Positions 12,572 to 24,622 of a DNA stretch of 64,000 nt are shown piece after piece. Every line of letters begins with the position of its first letter. The stretch's first letter is position 1. The position numbers were made by a program, and so were the translations under genes. The notes beneath the pieces were generated by a model, which ran no database searches, was not told the origin of the DNA, and worked only from the letters and a program-made list of their open reading frames with translations. The DNA is from Elysia chlorotica (taxonomy: Eukaryota; Mollusca; Gastropoda; Plakobranchidae). The stretch lies in contig RQTK01000164.1 in NCBI GenBank assembly GCA_003991915.1, positions 156,830-220,829 of the forward strand. Direction: 5' to 3'.

Positions 12572-12698
12572 TTAACTCTTTAAACCTGAGCGACCGCAGA
12601 GTGCGGCCGGCAAAATCACAAACTAATACCTCTTTCCATAGATTTATCTAAAACCCTGCGTCAAAATATGGAATGGGCATGAGGGCTTTAAGAGTTAA
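12572..12698. mobile_element. Short MITE with TTAACTCTTTAA ends
   Basis: A 127 bp element bounded by 'ttaactctttaaa' and, inverted, 'ttaactcttaaag'. A homologous copy lies in opposite orientation at about 35771-35904, sharing 'atgcccattccat' and 'ttttgaYgcagg' type blocks. It has no coding capacity. Confidence 0.7.
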
Positions 12699-12964
12699 AT
12701 GTGGCAAGATTATTACCTAATAGCATTTATTTTTTGCAACTTAAAAAAATGATTGCTCTCTTCATTTTTTATTAATATCTCTGACCGAACATGTGCAGAA
12801 TATCGCCACAGATATCTTTGTACAATCAAAAGTAATTTTACATTTCTATTCAGCAACAACCAACAAATGTACCTTGCAATGTAATGACCAGTGGAAATTA
12901 ACTTAATGCAAAATCTTGTCAGAAATGTTACAAATAACCAGCCTGATAAATGATTTTTTGGACA

Positions 12965-13232
12965 GTTGAGTTGAGTTGCCTTGTTTACAGCATCAGCACT
13001 GTATAGGCTATATTGTGAACCGATCCCAAGAGAAAAATCGTATGTACTGTTAGACACAAGACCGGGTGGGGGGACTAGGACTCGTGACTCAGCTGGTCAC
13101 ATTATACTGACATGCATCCAACTAATCGGGGACAAAATTTGACAGATACATTTTTTTTTACTGATTTTGGGACTCAAATCCTGGACCTCTTGATCGAGAG
13201 ACCAACGCTTTATCACTTGAGCCAGTCCCCAA
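12965..13232 (-). mobile_element. tRNA-derived SINE
   Basis: Same family as the copy at 2633. The (AACTC)n tail lies at the left end and the tRNA-like head at the right. The head runs into five N bases (13233-13237) and a poly-C/poly-A tract, so its 5' end is not resolved. Confidence 0.75.
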
Positions 13233-13237
13233 NNNNN
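13233..13237. other. Assembly gap (5 N)
   Basis: Five undetermined bases between a SINE and a C-rich/A-rich homopolymer stretch. Confidence 0.99.
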
Positions 13238-13521
13238 CCCCCCCCCCCAAAAAAAAACTGTAGCCAACCAGTATGAGCTAAGGTCTAGGTCTCTTTAAAA
13301 AAATAATAAATTAACACTCATAACTACACTAATTTTTCCTTTTTTTTTTCTTCATCTAATGTGTGAAAAACAAGTTTTTATTTTAAATAAATTAAAAGGC
13401 AGAAAATGAAAAAGAAAACTACAAAATTTTTGTGGTGAAATATATACACAATCAAATACTTTTCAACAATCAAAGAATTGTACAGTTGACATCGAGTTGT
13501 AAAACAAACTTCAAGACATTT

Positions 13522-13622
13522 TTAAATGCAGAAACAAATTTCAATTTGGTCACCTTCAGTTCCATTGATGTTTTCAGTGACATCATTTGAAATTTGCTCC
13601 TCATTCTCTGGAAGTTCAGATC
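13522..13622 (-). CDS. Candidate alternative last coding exon (RCAN locus)
   Basis: Acceptor 'caattcag' precedes a 101 nt open segment: 2 nt completing a codon, then 32 codons and TAA. The tail is acidic and asparagine-rich, starting SELPENEEQ and ending EICFCI. Its entry phase matches the donor phase of the exon at 14328-14384, and together they read continuously. It lies in the same orientation as RCAN, 2.4 kb beyond the RCAN stop. It is either an alternative C-terminus of RCAN or the end of another unrecognised transcript. No family match is known to me. Confidence 0.4.
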
Positions 13623-14327
13623 CTGAATTGATGGGGTAAGAATAAGTAGATATTTCTTTTTGAGACGAAATCACACGCCTAAAGAAAAATGTTCCAGTAG
13701 GAAGAAATTTAATAATGGTCAGGGCATGTCTACTACAGAAACTATTCAAGGATGGTTTGTCGCTAAAATTAAATTTTCACTGCTACGGATTTATGAAAAT
13801 TTATTATCTTATAGTTATTATACCAACCATAGTTTTCACTAACAAAAAAGATGTGGAAAGTAAAAATCAAGAAAGGTAAAACAAAAAAGAGAGAACTAAG
13901 GAATAGCAACATAGTTAAGTGAATGGAAAACAAGCTTACAATAGTCTACGTACCATCAACAAAAATCTCAAATGAAAATGTATTTTTAACAACAAAAATT
14001 CAAAGAAAATCAAAAGTTCTTGCGTTCATCATCATCATATTGGGTACCTTCTGACTCTGGCTTTTGGGATTTTGTTTCTGTGGACCCATAAAAAGAGGGC
14101 CTCATGCGAACTAACCAGTAACAAATCTTCCACTAAAATGTGTCTTAAGACTTACACTTGATATTAATCAATACAACATTGAAGTGGACACATAACAAAT
14201 AGCCCAGTATGTATTAGCATAACTTTACAGAGAACAAAGTTGTGAATGTAAAAAGCCCCTTTTCACTTACAACTAAAATTAGGATATATCATATTAAATG
14301 ATCCCTAAACTTAAAATTAATATTTAC

Positions 14328-14384
14328 CTATATCTTTGTCAATTGGTGGTCTTTTTCCTGGCGCTTTAGAGATGTCAGGCAAGT
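14328..14384 (-). CDS. Candidate internal exon (RCAN locus)
   Basis: A 57 nt segment bounded by acceptor 'caatcatag' and donor 'gtaaat', coding LPDISKAPGKRPPIDKDI plus split codons at both ends. Entry phase is 1, the same as the donor of RCAN coding exon 3 (…ASLNP|G). A splice from exon 3 to here, skipping the canonical last exon, would stay in frame and replace the calcineurin-binding tail. The polypyrimidine tract is weak, so this needs transcript support. Confidence 0.4.
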   Translation of the reverse strand, partial: TCLTSLKRQEKDHQLTKI

Positions 14385-14687
14385 CTATGATTGCAATGAT
14401 GCATAAAATTAAATAAACATTAATTTTCATGTGGTGAGGAAACTATATTAGTAATATATTACACCATATACCATTTCCAAGATGTTTAAAAATTTCAAGG
14501 TTTTCTGCCAATACATAGGGCAATTGAGAGGTGAAGGACAAATAAGAAATTAGGTTAACTATGCACAATATGAGTAAAGATAGAACATAATAACAAAGCA
14601 CTATGAAGTCTTTTAACAAAGAGTATAGAGTACTCCATTCCCAGCAGATACTAACCTAGTTCTCAAAACTGATCATTTTTCAACAGA

Positions 14688-14914
14688 GTTGAGTTGAGTT
14701 GGTTCAACGTCCAACATCAGCACTATATATGCTATATTGTGGAAGGGCCCCATGACTGATATCTGAGAATTTTATGTGCTGCCATGACTTCTGTCTCAGC
14801 CGGTTACATTAAACTGACACCGACCCAACCAATAGAGAACGAAATTGTTAGGGCTCGAACCACGGACCTTTTGAGCAGGAAGTCGATGTTCTACACCTGG
14901 GCCACCACCCCCTC
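14688..14914 (-). mobile_element. tRNA-derived SINE with clean target-site duplication
   Basis: Full-length copy flanked by the 12 bp direct repeat 'tttttcaacaga' (14676-14687 and 14915-14926). On the minus strand the head has an A box 'tggcccaggtgtagaacat' and a B box 'ggttcgagccc'. The 3' tail is four AACTC units. The intact target duplication indicates a relatively recent insertion between the two candidate exon regions of the RCAN locus. Confidence 0.9.
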
Positions 14915-15915
14915 TTTTTCAACAGAAAAAGATTTGTGAAAAATGTTTTGTACAAAGTCATAAAAAGAAAAAAAAATGAGGGAAAGGCAAATAAGGTCTG
15001 CATCTATGACATAGCATAATCTCCATGAACATGTATCACATTCAGTTAATAAAAATATATCAAAGAAACAAAATAGAGAACACAGTTGAAAACTAAGCAA
15101 TGCAAGGCAAAAGGATTTTAATGCCACATGGTGCATATTTATTGCCAATGAAATTGAAAGCAAAAAATGCCTTTTGAGGACATCAACTAAATGTAATGAG
15201 TGGTATAACTTTCAAGAGTCATATAACCTTTCAATTTAAAATGAACAAACATTTTTTAAAAAAATACATTCTTACAAATACATCATAAAAGAAAAGTTAT
15301 TCAGAGAATAATAAGTAATTGCTGTTATGACTGCAAATGCATGTTTGATTCTTGCTTACATAAACTGGTTTTTAGGCACAAACTCAGGCACATTTACAGT
15401 CAAAACTTTAAACAAATCACACAAAAAATATTGATTTCTACATTGGAAAAATATAAGTTATTTCTGCCATCTAAATGAAATGAGCATTTGATTGTGATAT
15501 GATTTTACCTTTGTAGACTTAAATCTAAGAAAGCAAGCACAAGACTTAAGACTCAAGCATTTGACTAAAGAAAAAAAAATTAACTAGTTGGCAAAAAGAT
15601 TACAGAAAAAAATTTGAAAGCCACTAAACATATACCGGTACATCTTTAGATTCAGTGATAACATTTATAGTTTTCATACACTCTTTGGAAGTTGACCTTG
15701 ATTTTCAACAGAACTAACTCTACAAGTACAACTCGAATTGTAAGTTTATCTGAAAAACAAAAACAAAACCAATAAAAACTTGCAAATTCACTGCCATAAT
15801 TAAAAATGGTGTCCAATTTGTAAAATGTATGGATTATCTTCATAGTTTTCTTTTTTTTTTTGTATATTCTTCATTCGGAGCTTATGTGCACTTCTTGAAA
15901 TTTGAACTGTATCAA

Positions 15916-15927
15916 TGAATAAATAAG

Positions 15928-15963
<36 letters not shown>
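15916..15963. repeat. (AAAT)n microsatellite
   Basis: About eleven tetranucleotide units with one AAGT interruption, just downstream of the RCAN stop codon on the minus strand. Confidence 0.9.
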
Positions 15964-15964
<1 letters not shown>

Positions 15965-16024
15965 AACCAGATGGGAACACAAAATCAAACCAACCACAAG
16001 CAATCAATGCTGAACAATGATGCT

Positions 16025-19000
16025 CTAACTAGAACTGGGACCTGGCCTCCGCGTTCCAATGATTTTTTGCTTGGCTCCTAAATTATTGTGGTTTCCATAA
16101 GCGACTGGATCTTCACACAAGTGGACAACAATTGCTGGAGACTCTTCTGTTGAGGGTTGCAGCTCATGGGTCTCACCTTATGTATCAGAAGTTTAAAAAA
16201 AAAAAAAGACATTGATACAAAAACAAATTTAATGGGGTTAGCCATATCTTTTTTTCATCAAAGCATACACCAAAATTCCAGAAAGAGCATGAAGTATAAT
16301 AAAATCTTATACAATTTAGACATTTTTTAAATCACACGGCTAAGTAAGAAATTGCTGTAAACAATATTCTTTAAATACAATTTTCTATATTGAAGAAAAA
16401 GAAGAAAATCCACATAAAATGCATCAGATTAAAAAACCCTTATCAAAGGTTTTACACAAGCTTACTTTAAATCTGAAGATTATTCTAGACCAGAAAATTA
16501 AAGCAGGTTTTTGCTCTTACTTTTAAAATGTTTTCAGGAAGAACCAGGAAAGCAAATAAGATAATTATTTACCTGTTGCGATAATATATAAAAATTAACA
16601 ACTTGCAATACCATTACCCTGATATGAAAAAAAATAACTGCCTAGTACTAGTAGTAGAATGTTTAAAACCTGGAGAAACTTTAAATAGCCAATCAAAATG
16701 CAGAAAAGGTACCCCTGAAAACTAATTAACATGGCAAAATCAAGAGTCATTGTAAATTCAGTCAACTTTCTTTCACATATTAAAAAACCCTGCAAAAATC
16801 ATTACATCCAAAGGGTTTTGAATAGGACTTATCTTAAATAGTTAAACACAGGGACTTTACCTGGGTTAAGACTGGCAATGGCGTGGAGTAAGTCGTAGTT
16901 GACTACAGGCTCTGCCTCCTGCACAGACTCCCACCCTACTGGCGGAGAAGCTGGAGGGGAAATTAGGAACATCTTGGTTCGCTTCGGAAGCTGCAGATGC
17001 TGATCGTCTGTGGACACTGTGCGAATCTGTAAAATATCGAAGCGTATATTTGTCAAATATGATGAGACTTAAAAAAAAAAATTTTGATTGCTATTTCTCA
17101 AGCACTGAAAAAACAAAAAGTTAAACGACTGCCAAGACGTAAGCTAGAAAAATGGCTGCAATCAAAACAAATGAAGAAAGAACACAATGTTGCATAATTC
17201 ACTGCGTCACATCAGTGATACTTAGCCCAATCCCCTGCAAACTGAATGAGATCAATGGGGGTTAACCTTCCATCAGCACAGGTAGCCTGTGTAATTGTGA
17301 GTGAATGTGCATAATCGTCTATACATTGTGTTTTATTTTCATCTCTCAATATTAAAAAATGAAAAAAAAAACATTAATGTTAAAAGAGAAATTAAAACAA
17401 AAAAAAAGATGATTGATTGTATAAAAAGAAAAAAAAATAGTTCAAGCAGGGTTTGTTTTTGTTTTTTTTTATCAGGTTTTTTACATCATTGACTTGTCAT
17501 ATAAAATATTCAATAGAGAAAAAAAAACGTCCACAATATTATTGTTTGTTTTGTTTCAATTTTAGCATAATGTTCAAATATTTTAGACGTTTATCTTCCT
17601 ATATAACAAAACGATATCTAAAAAAATTGTAATGTAGCAGCTCAAACAGAAGGCTTTGATCTTCTCTCGTTACCTTTATAATTAAGGCAGTAAAACTTGA
17701 TAACAAGTTTTCACCAAACATTTTTCTAGTAAATAATCAGACAGAGATATACCACATAGATAATTAAATTTAAATGCAATATAGCAAGACATTTTACACA
17801 CATTATGTCTTTTAGTTGAATAGCAAATATTGAGATTATTTTGATTTAAACCTAAAGTTCTTTACACATTTATTAAATGTTTGTAAAAACACACTTACTT
17901 TAAACAGAACAGTTATCCGAGGGACATTTGGCATTAAAAAAAAAAATTTTTTTTTTCTTATACACCGTATAGGACCCTCCAAGGTAACCTAGGAGACGTT
18001 ACACCAGGAAAGAAGGAGAGAGTGAGAGGAGCTATCACTCTCTCTCTCGCTCTATAGAGAAAGCAAATTTCAATCTTAAATTATTAAAAAAGTAAATATC
18101 TGGTGTTAAAATCTAAAACTTTTTAAAATAAAAAGAATAGCATGAGTCATTGCACTGCGACTCAAGAATATTCTCCCTGTGGGTGAACCTTTTTATGGGC
18201 AAGGCTCTGACTATGTTCTGCTCCACACTGAAGAGTTCCAAATGGAATGAAACCTATTCTCTTAAATACATCAGTGAAAACCTCTTCTCTTCCAAGTCTT
18301 GCCCTCTGGACAATGTATTTAAACACAAATTTGACCTGTACCATATTATGGCTAAAATAAAACAAAAACGCCAAATTGGGACTAAGTCTATTTTAAAGTC
18401 ACTTTAAAATTTAAATAATATTGAGCTGACAAAGATCAAAAGTTTCCCTTTCAAAAGAATTGGCTCGCAGACTATTCCAATGTATTTAACCGGTTCGTAT
18501 GAACAGCTTGTATGAGATAATTCTTTCATAGAAAAGAATTTTTATATAAATTATTTTCAAAAATATTCTTTTAGGACAATGTATTATCAGAATTAACAAA
18601 GAAACCATAGGTAAACAATAACTATAAAATAGTTACCTGGAAAAAATAACATCTAATCTGCTGGCCGCAAACATTAGCACCATCATTTTTTATCCTAGCA
18701 ATGCCAGCTGTGTCTGCAGAGGAAAATTGAATTCTGACTCTCTTGAAGTTCTTCAAATAGATAAATGTTGCTTCGCTGTCAATGTCCAAGAAGATTTTTT
18801 CAAAGGAGGCCTAGAGGGTAAAAATTAAAGTTTATTGAATGTATTTTCCCTCTCACGTCTTTCACAATCACAAATGGTAATGGAAAAAAAACAAAAATAT
18901 ATATATACTATATAATGTAATAATCTTTGTATACATAGTAATTTATTTGAAGCACATTTTTAACATATGGATCTTCTAAAGGTGCAGAAACATTAAGTAT

Positions 19001-19408
19001 TTATAAAGAATACACAAAGGTTCAGACTTTTAGTTTAACACTTTAACTTTTACTTGCTGGGCGGAGAAAGACTTAGTACTAGTTAGTTATCTGTCATCAT
19101 CTACAAAATCCACATAATTTACTACTCCTAGTCATCCATCATAAGTTGGTCTTCAACAGTTGTTAAAAATTTACAAAAGATTTATTGCCCTTTAGAAAAC
19201 ATACTCATACATTTTTTATGATTTTAATCTTTGAATACCCATTTATTACAAAATATACCTGTGAGTCTGCATCAGAGAACACTGAGGCTGGAACACTTGT
19301 AACAATGATGGCTGTGGGCACATCATCCACATCCGACATATCGATAAAACTATCCAGGTCATCGCAAAGCTTGTCAATGTCATCAGTGTCGTCCATCCGA
19401 TCAACCAT
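16025..19408 (-). CDS. RCAN: Calcipressin / regulator of calcineurin, 4 coding exons
   Basis: RCAN proteins bind the phosphatase calcineurin and modulate its activity in calcium signalling. Exons (minus strand): 19259-19408 (ATG, acidic N-terminus, 50 aa), 18637-18810 (58 aa, the RRM-like fold with 'YLKNFKRVRIQFS'), 16861-17026, and 16025-16176 ending in TAG. All have GT-AG borders and the phases agree (0, 0, 1), giving 213 aa, slightly longer than typical vertebrate forms. The family signature 'FLISPPASPPVGW' is intact in exon 3, followed by 'PVVNYDLLHAI'. The last exon has 'PAIVVHLCED' and 'KIIGTRRP', matching the calcineurin-inhibiting tail; the PKIIQT-type docking motif reads QKIIGT here, losing its proline. 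An in-frame TAA 24 nt upstream supports the start. Confidence 0.95.
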
Positions 19409-20950
19409 TTTGTTTTTTGTTTTTTCTTTTTAACATCCACCTTAACTTTAAAAGTAATAGAAACTTCCACCTTCCTCTTTTAATTAGAATTTTAAAAATT
19501 CAATAAAAAATTGGGTTCTTGTTTATCCATTCATTTTGTGAATCATATCTCCTTAGAGGAGCCATAAATCATGCTGCAGTAACCTTGACCTTAGAAAAAA
19601 AATCAAATTGGAAAGTTCACATATCACATTTGCACATTAAAGTAGAGAATATAATGACGAAGGAAACCAAATAGGTTACTGAAAAAATGATAAGGGTGAA
19701 ACATGACTGCATCAATTACCGAAAATAATTGTAAATTATATTTATTAAGCACTTTCCATCTTAAAATAAATCAAAGCACTTTACTTAAATGTATAGTAAT
19801 CTTATATGAACAATTATAATACATCAAATTTATCTGTCAATGTCATGCAATGAAATATCCTAAATCAACATGTATATTTAAAATGCAATAAGCACGGTTT
19901 TCTTTATATAGGAAAAAGTATTCATAAAAATTAAATCTCGGAAAAAGCATAGAGTATCATAAGAGTCATGGTCATAGCTAAACAAAGCGCTACTACTAAA
20001 AAAGATACAAATGATACTGTAAGAAGTTTAAAAGTTTGACATGTATCTAATTTAAATGCAAAGGTATTTTAAAATCTACAGTAAAAGACCATATAAGGCA
20101 AAAACAAATAGCAACTTAAAAACAAAAAATATTGAAAAGGTTGCTCCTTAGAGGTTGTTTTAAAGTCTCCTTATATTTATTTTGGAAGCGGATTCAACCC
20201 AATATGGAAAAGATTTAAAACTAGTTTTAGGTGTAAAAAGTAAATTTTATCTCTTGTTACTTGTAGATCTTAGCCACTGAGATTCCATGCTCAGGTTAAT
20301 GTTCAAAAGTTCTTGTTTCAACTTGTATCGCCGCACGAAATTAGCCAAAAGCGTTTAATTTTAAACTATTATCAATCTTGTATTCAATTCAATCATTTCT
20401 TTCTTTTACTGGCAACCATTGAACCAATGTAAAGAAGTTAATAGAGGCTTCACTAATCATTTTTCTTTTCCTTGTAAATAGCCCTGGCTGCAAATTTTGG
20501 ACTCTCTGTAATTTGTTTAGTTGGTCCACCAAGAGGCCAGAGAGCAGTGCATTGCCAAATGGGTTTACCAGTCTCCATTTTCCAGATCAAACTCAAAGTA
20601 TACATACATGATGTTACAAAGTTTTCAGTACATTTAGGTCTTTTCAATTTATAATAGTGCTTTGAAGTGGTCAGAAGTAGGAGGCCTAGAACTGAATCCC
20701 TACGGCCCCAAAAATAGCAAGAACAAGGGGCAAGATGGGGAAAGGATGGAGCCAGCGGACTCTCATCGAAAGGTTGCAAAACTTTCATTTTCTGGTCACT
20801 CCATAGGCTGCCACATTTTTTTCCCTCTGGATCAGTATTTGTAACGTGACTAAGCTAATTTGGGGATGATTCTAGTGTTAGTTTCTTATAAAAAAAAATT
20901 TTCCTTGAGAACCTCTGGGAGATATTATTATTAACTAGAACTTGTTGAAG
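19409..20950. other. Region upstream of RCAN, no supported gene
   Basis: Likely holds the RCAN promoter and any 5' untranslated exons on the minus strand. One minus-strand frame near 20453-20600 ends in a Lys/Pro-rich peptide (…FAARAIYKEKKND) that looks vaguely protein-like, but I could not tie it to a family or to splice partners. Confidence 0.4.
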
Positions 20951-20965
20951 AGACTTCACAAAGAA

Positions 20966-21030
20966 TACCTACCAAGCAGAATTAACAGCTTGGTACTCAT
21001 TAGACCTAGATCTCTAGATAAAATGGCTTC
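20966..21030. repeat. Direct repeat copy A
   Basis: About 65 bp beginning 'taccaagcagaattaaca' and ending 'gataaaatggcttct', repeated at 22030-22100 with small differences. Copy A continues into 'ttagtgagtg', which resembles a splice donor after ATG GCT TCT TTA. Confidence 0.75.
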
Positions 21031-22029
21031 TTTAGTGAGTGTACACACCAGTATGTTTTCCGTGTGTATTTTCGATGTGTATATTTCATTTTCTGTTCAC
21101 ACCACTCTGCGCAGCCGGTTATACTTGAGTTAAAGGCACAATCACAAATCCAATCCATGTTATAGAAAGCTGGACCATGTTTTATCGTAATATTTACATC
21201 TTTTACTTCCGTTCCGTTAGTTTTGCTTTGTCTTTTGTGTTGAAACTGACTCCGAAGCGCGGTTGATTGAATCACAAATCTCTAAATCTATAGATCTAGA
21301 TTCTGCAAATCAGGATTTCTGTTGTAGCGATAGTTTGTATTGTTTTATCAAGTTGATAACAGGATAAAGGTTTTCAAACCTATAATGGCTAGTTAGATCT
21401 AAATCGACTCGAGAAAAACGCACTGTTAGGCCACCTAAACGCTTTAGAGCAGAAGAAGTTCTAGACTTTCTAGATCTAGATGAGAGTGACGATAATTGTG
21501 GCGGAGGTTTGCGTTTTTTTCATCTGACACTACTTTTATAAAAAAAATCATAAAAAATCAAGATTTGAACTTAGAAAGATTGGGTGTGCATTTTTTTATT
21601 CACAATTGGATATACTTTGCCATGATGACAAGTTTGATCCAGTAGCTACCTTACCTGCTGGCAACATATTTATCAAGGTAAAAGAAAAAATCATTATGTA
21701 ATTATTTTTTTTCAACATCTCTTACGTAATATTTTGCAAATTTGTTTAAAAACAACATACATAAATTTTATCTACTTTACATATTGCAAAAGTATATTCA
21801 ATTCCCTTTAAAATGATACCAACCAAATATTTGTGGCTTATGTACTTTTTAAACTATAGCACTTTGAAAAAAACCTCCTCCAAAAATTTTAAGTACCAAT
21901 TTTCTGCTTGCGTCCAAAAGTGGAATTTCACTGTGTCCAAAAGTGGAAATGGGCCCCGTCCTTAAAGAGTTAATGAAGACCATAACTGCTCCCCTCTGTT
22001 GTCTAAAAAAAACAAAAGAAGAATTTTAC

Positions 22030-22100
22030 CTACCAAGCATAATTAACAGCTTGGTACTCATTAGACCTAGAACTCTATATCTAGATAAAATGGCTTCTAA
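22030..22100. repeat. Direct repeat copy B
   Basis: Second copy of the segment at 20966, with an extra 'tctata' insertion. After ATG GCT TCT this copy reads AAG GCC TAA, so it cannot encode the same peptide. Function unknown. Confidence 0.75.
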
Positions 22101-22379
22101 GGCCTAAAAATAGGCTATTAATTTCAAAGAATGAACCTCAGTTACATCTAGGAAAATTTTAGTGAAAAAGGTTTGACAGCAATATTTATTTTTATAATTA
22201 ATCTAGATTCTAGAATCTATCTAGATCTAGCCATTAAATATCAAATTACAGATCAATTTAAAAACATTTTTTTATAAATGGAACCATCAAGATTGTTTTA
22301 AATCTATTTAAAGAAAAAAGAAAAAGAAAAAAAAAAAGTAGAAAATCTCTAGCTAGATTTAGAATCTACATTCTAGTCC

Positions 22380-22810
22380 CTATTTGACAATTGGAATCTA
22401 GGCTGTCTCTATAGACCTAGAGAGATCTAGATTCTAGATTTAGATCTAGAATCTAGATCTAGAATCTAGTGCAAAACAATTCAAAATGGGATTTATGTGC
22501 TTAGTCTAATTCCAACCTCTAGATCTAGATCTAGATTCTCTATCTTTAACTAGAATCTAGATCTAGATCCACTATAAGCTTAATAGGTCATAAAGTCTTT
22601 CAATTAGATAATTATAGAGAATCAGGGTCTAGATTCTATTTTATAAATGACAGTTCGAGTTTACAATACCGTTTTACAAGTACAAAGGAGATATTAGACA
22701 GTCACTATCAGAGACACTTGCAAGTTTCATTAATGTAATGTCTTGCTCATGAAAAGATCTAAATTAGATTCTATAATAAATGTACATCTAGATCTAGATG
22801 TAGGCAATTT
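22380..22810. repeat. TCTAGATCT-rich palindromic low-complexity region
   Basis: Dense runs of overlapping 6-mers TCTAGA and AGATCT (for example 22420-22470 and 22520-22570), also scattered at 21280-22300, 33610, 34120-34240, 44380-44480 and 58900-59300. They form self-complementary tracts and read as a genome-wide habit of the species rather than a gene. Confidence 0.7.
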
Positions 22811-23244
22811 CAGTTTAATACGGTTTGTGTAAAGAGGAATGACAGTCAATAGAATAGAGGTCTATGTCTATGCAGTAGTACACCGACTCTTGCAAGTCTT
22901 GCTCATTGTCGCATCACTCCGATCATTCGCATGATTTTAGGCGATGAAAGTCAATGAAGTCATGCATTTTGATAAAATGTGCATATAATTTTTTTAATAA
23001 CACTGTATTTCGAATCTAGATCTATACTTTCCAGTTTGAAAAAAAATATAGATCTATAGACTGCCCATCCATGGCATTTATTTTACATAACAATAATTAC
23101 AGATTTATTTAAGAGCTATTGGTGAATGAATAATCTTGACCTTTTATTTGCAATCTGGTATACATGTAGAAATTTCATGGAGTGATCTCAGCAGCAGCAG
23201 TTGTACTGTTCCCGACCGAGTCTGAGGCATGTGAGGTTTCTGAT

Positions 23245-23680
23245 CGATCAATGGCTCCGTATAGCTTTAGATGGATTCCTGTGGTGGTTCCCACAGGATA
23301 TGGAGTTTCGCAGAAGCACACACATAATATAAAATTCATCCAAAAATGTACACGTTCAAGACAAAATTGTATTTCCCTTTCCATGTCAACATGCTTAAAT
23401 AAGGCGTTCACGGTTGATTTTTCCCCAAGTCAAACTGAAAAGGTCAACGCGCATGAGAAAAATAACATACTATCCTACCCTATTCCTGTTCCATCAAAGT
23501 ACATTACAACTCGTAAGTTTCCTGAAACCATAATAATTTTATTGCACTAGACAAGGTCATTATTTTTTTCGGAAAGAAAATGGATGCTCTTTGTACACTT
23601 TTGAAGGTATTGTGCTTCTGCGAACTTCATAATCCTGTGATGGTTCCCTTAGGCTACACATCGTCTTCTTTTGGATTTAC
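23245..23680. repeat. Diverged inverted repeat
   Basis: The segment at about 23255-23370 is inverted and diverged at about 23580-23680; both arms share 'tgtgcttctgcgaa' and 'atcctgtg' in the same order. Translated outward, each arm keeps a similar peptide (CFCETPYPV on minus, CFCELHNPV on plus). It may be two opposed copies of a short exon or a foldback element. Confidence 0.5.
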
Positions 23681-23699
23681 CATTATTCGCCTGAGCCAT

Positions 23700-23701
<2 letters not shown>

Positions 23702-23762
<61 letters not shown>
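23702..23762. repeat. (TC)n microsatellite
   Basis: Uninterrupted TC dinucleotide repeat of about 30 units. Confidence 0.97.
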
Positions 23763-23767
<5 letters not shown>

Positions 23768-24139
23768 ATATAATCCTCTTTCCTTCTCGCTCGCTTATGC
23801 TACCGCCCCGAACTAAACCTCCCTCACCAACAATATTACAAACGTCATCCCCAAATCTCGACCTCTCCCTGTACATTTTTCGAAGCTATTTCCCTTTTCA
23901 GAAACAAAAATAAATATTTAAAAGTTTTACATTCTCAAATTAATAGTAGGCTACATGTACCACACAAAGAGAAAAGGGACCACTGGTCTAAGGAAAGAGG
24001 CATTTCGTCAAAGTAAACAAAGTCTTTTGATCAGTCTAGTTAATTTCTGAACTAACTCTTTGCCCATCTATTGCTTCCTCCAAAGTTTTCTTTGTCACCA
24101 CGTGAGATTCCCATGGAGGGGGGAAAGGGGGAGGGGGGG

Positions 24140-24210
24140 CGTGTCGTGATATGAAAGTAGACTAAGTCGCTTCTAACCAGAAGGTTGCGGCTTTGATCCC
24201 CACTCTGACG
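24140..24210 (+). mobile_element. tRNA-like SINE fragment, second family
   Basis: 'gcttctaaccagaaggttgcggctttgatcccc' resembles an anticodon-arm to B-box stretch. A similar stretch occurs at about 24555-24600 ('gcttctaatcggaaggttgcgggttagatcacc'). No complete tRNA can be folded from either. Confidence 0.4.
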
Positions 24211-24579
24211 GTCGCGTTGTTGTTTATACGGAGGGGGGTGGGGTGTTTGTTTGTTTTGTTTTTTTCTCCTCTGACTCCAGCCGGACTAGACTTATGATCG
24301 GTCTAGCCCCTGGTATCCCGCTCTGAGGGCGCGCCCCTGTGCTTGTAAATTGTAATAAATTAAAAGAGGCTTTGTGATATCGCGAAAACGAAGACGATGG
24401 GGAATCTGCACCGGCGTCCAATCATAACTCGATCCTAGACTTTTGAAACCAATGGGCGGTGTAAAGTAGAGTAGATCATGAAGCCTGTGTAATATTTCTT
24501 GAGACTAGAAAAGAGCAGTACTCTCCCGTGAGGCGTGGTTTTCCGAGGGAAGAGGGCATGGCTTCTAATCGGAAGGTTG

Positions 24580-24622
24580 CGGGTTAGATCACCGCTCTGT
24601 CCACGTCCCCTCTCTCTCTACC
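24580..24622. repeat. 43 bp perfect direct repeat, left copy
   Basis: 'cgggttagatcaccgctctg' and the following 23 bases recur exactly at 25114-25156. The pair brackets the LINE fragment. Confidence 0.9.

Noticed and set aside
20453..20788. Minus-strand 111-codon frame with a protein-like end (FAARAIYKEKKND)
   Set aside because: No recognised family, no convincing splice sites, no partner exons and an N-terminal half that looks random.
21006..21275. Minus-strand 89-codon frame
   Set aside because: No motif, overlaps a duplicated non-coding segment, and composition is like intergenic DNA.
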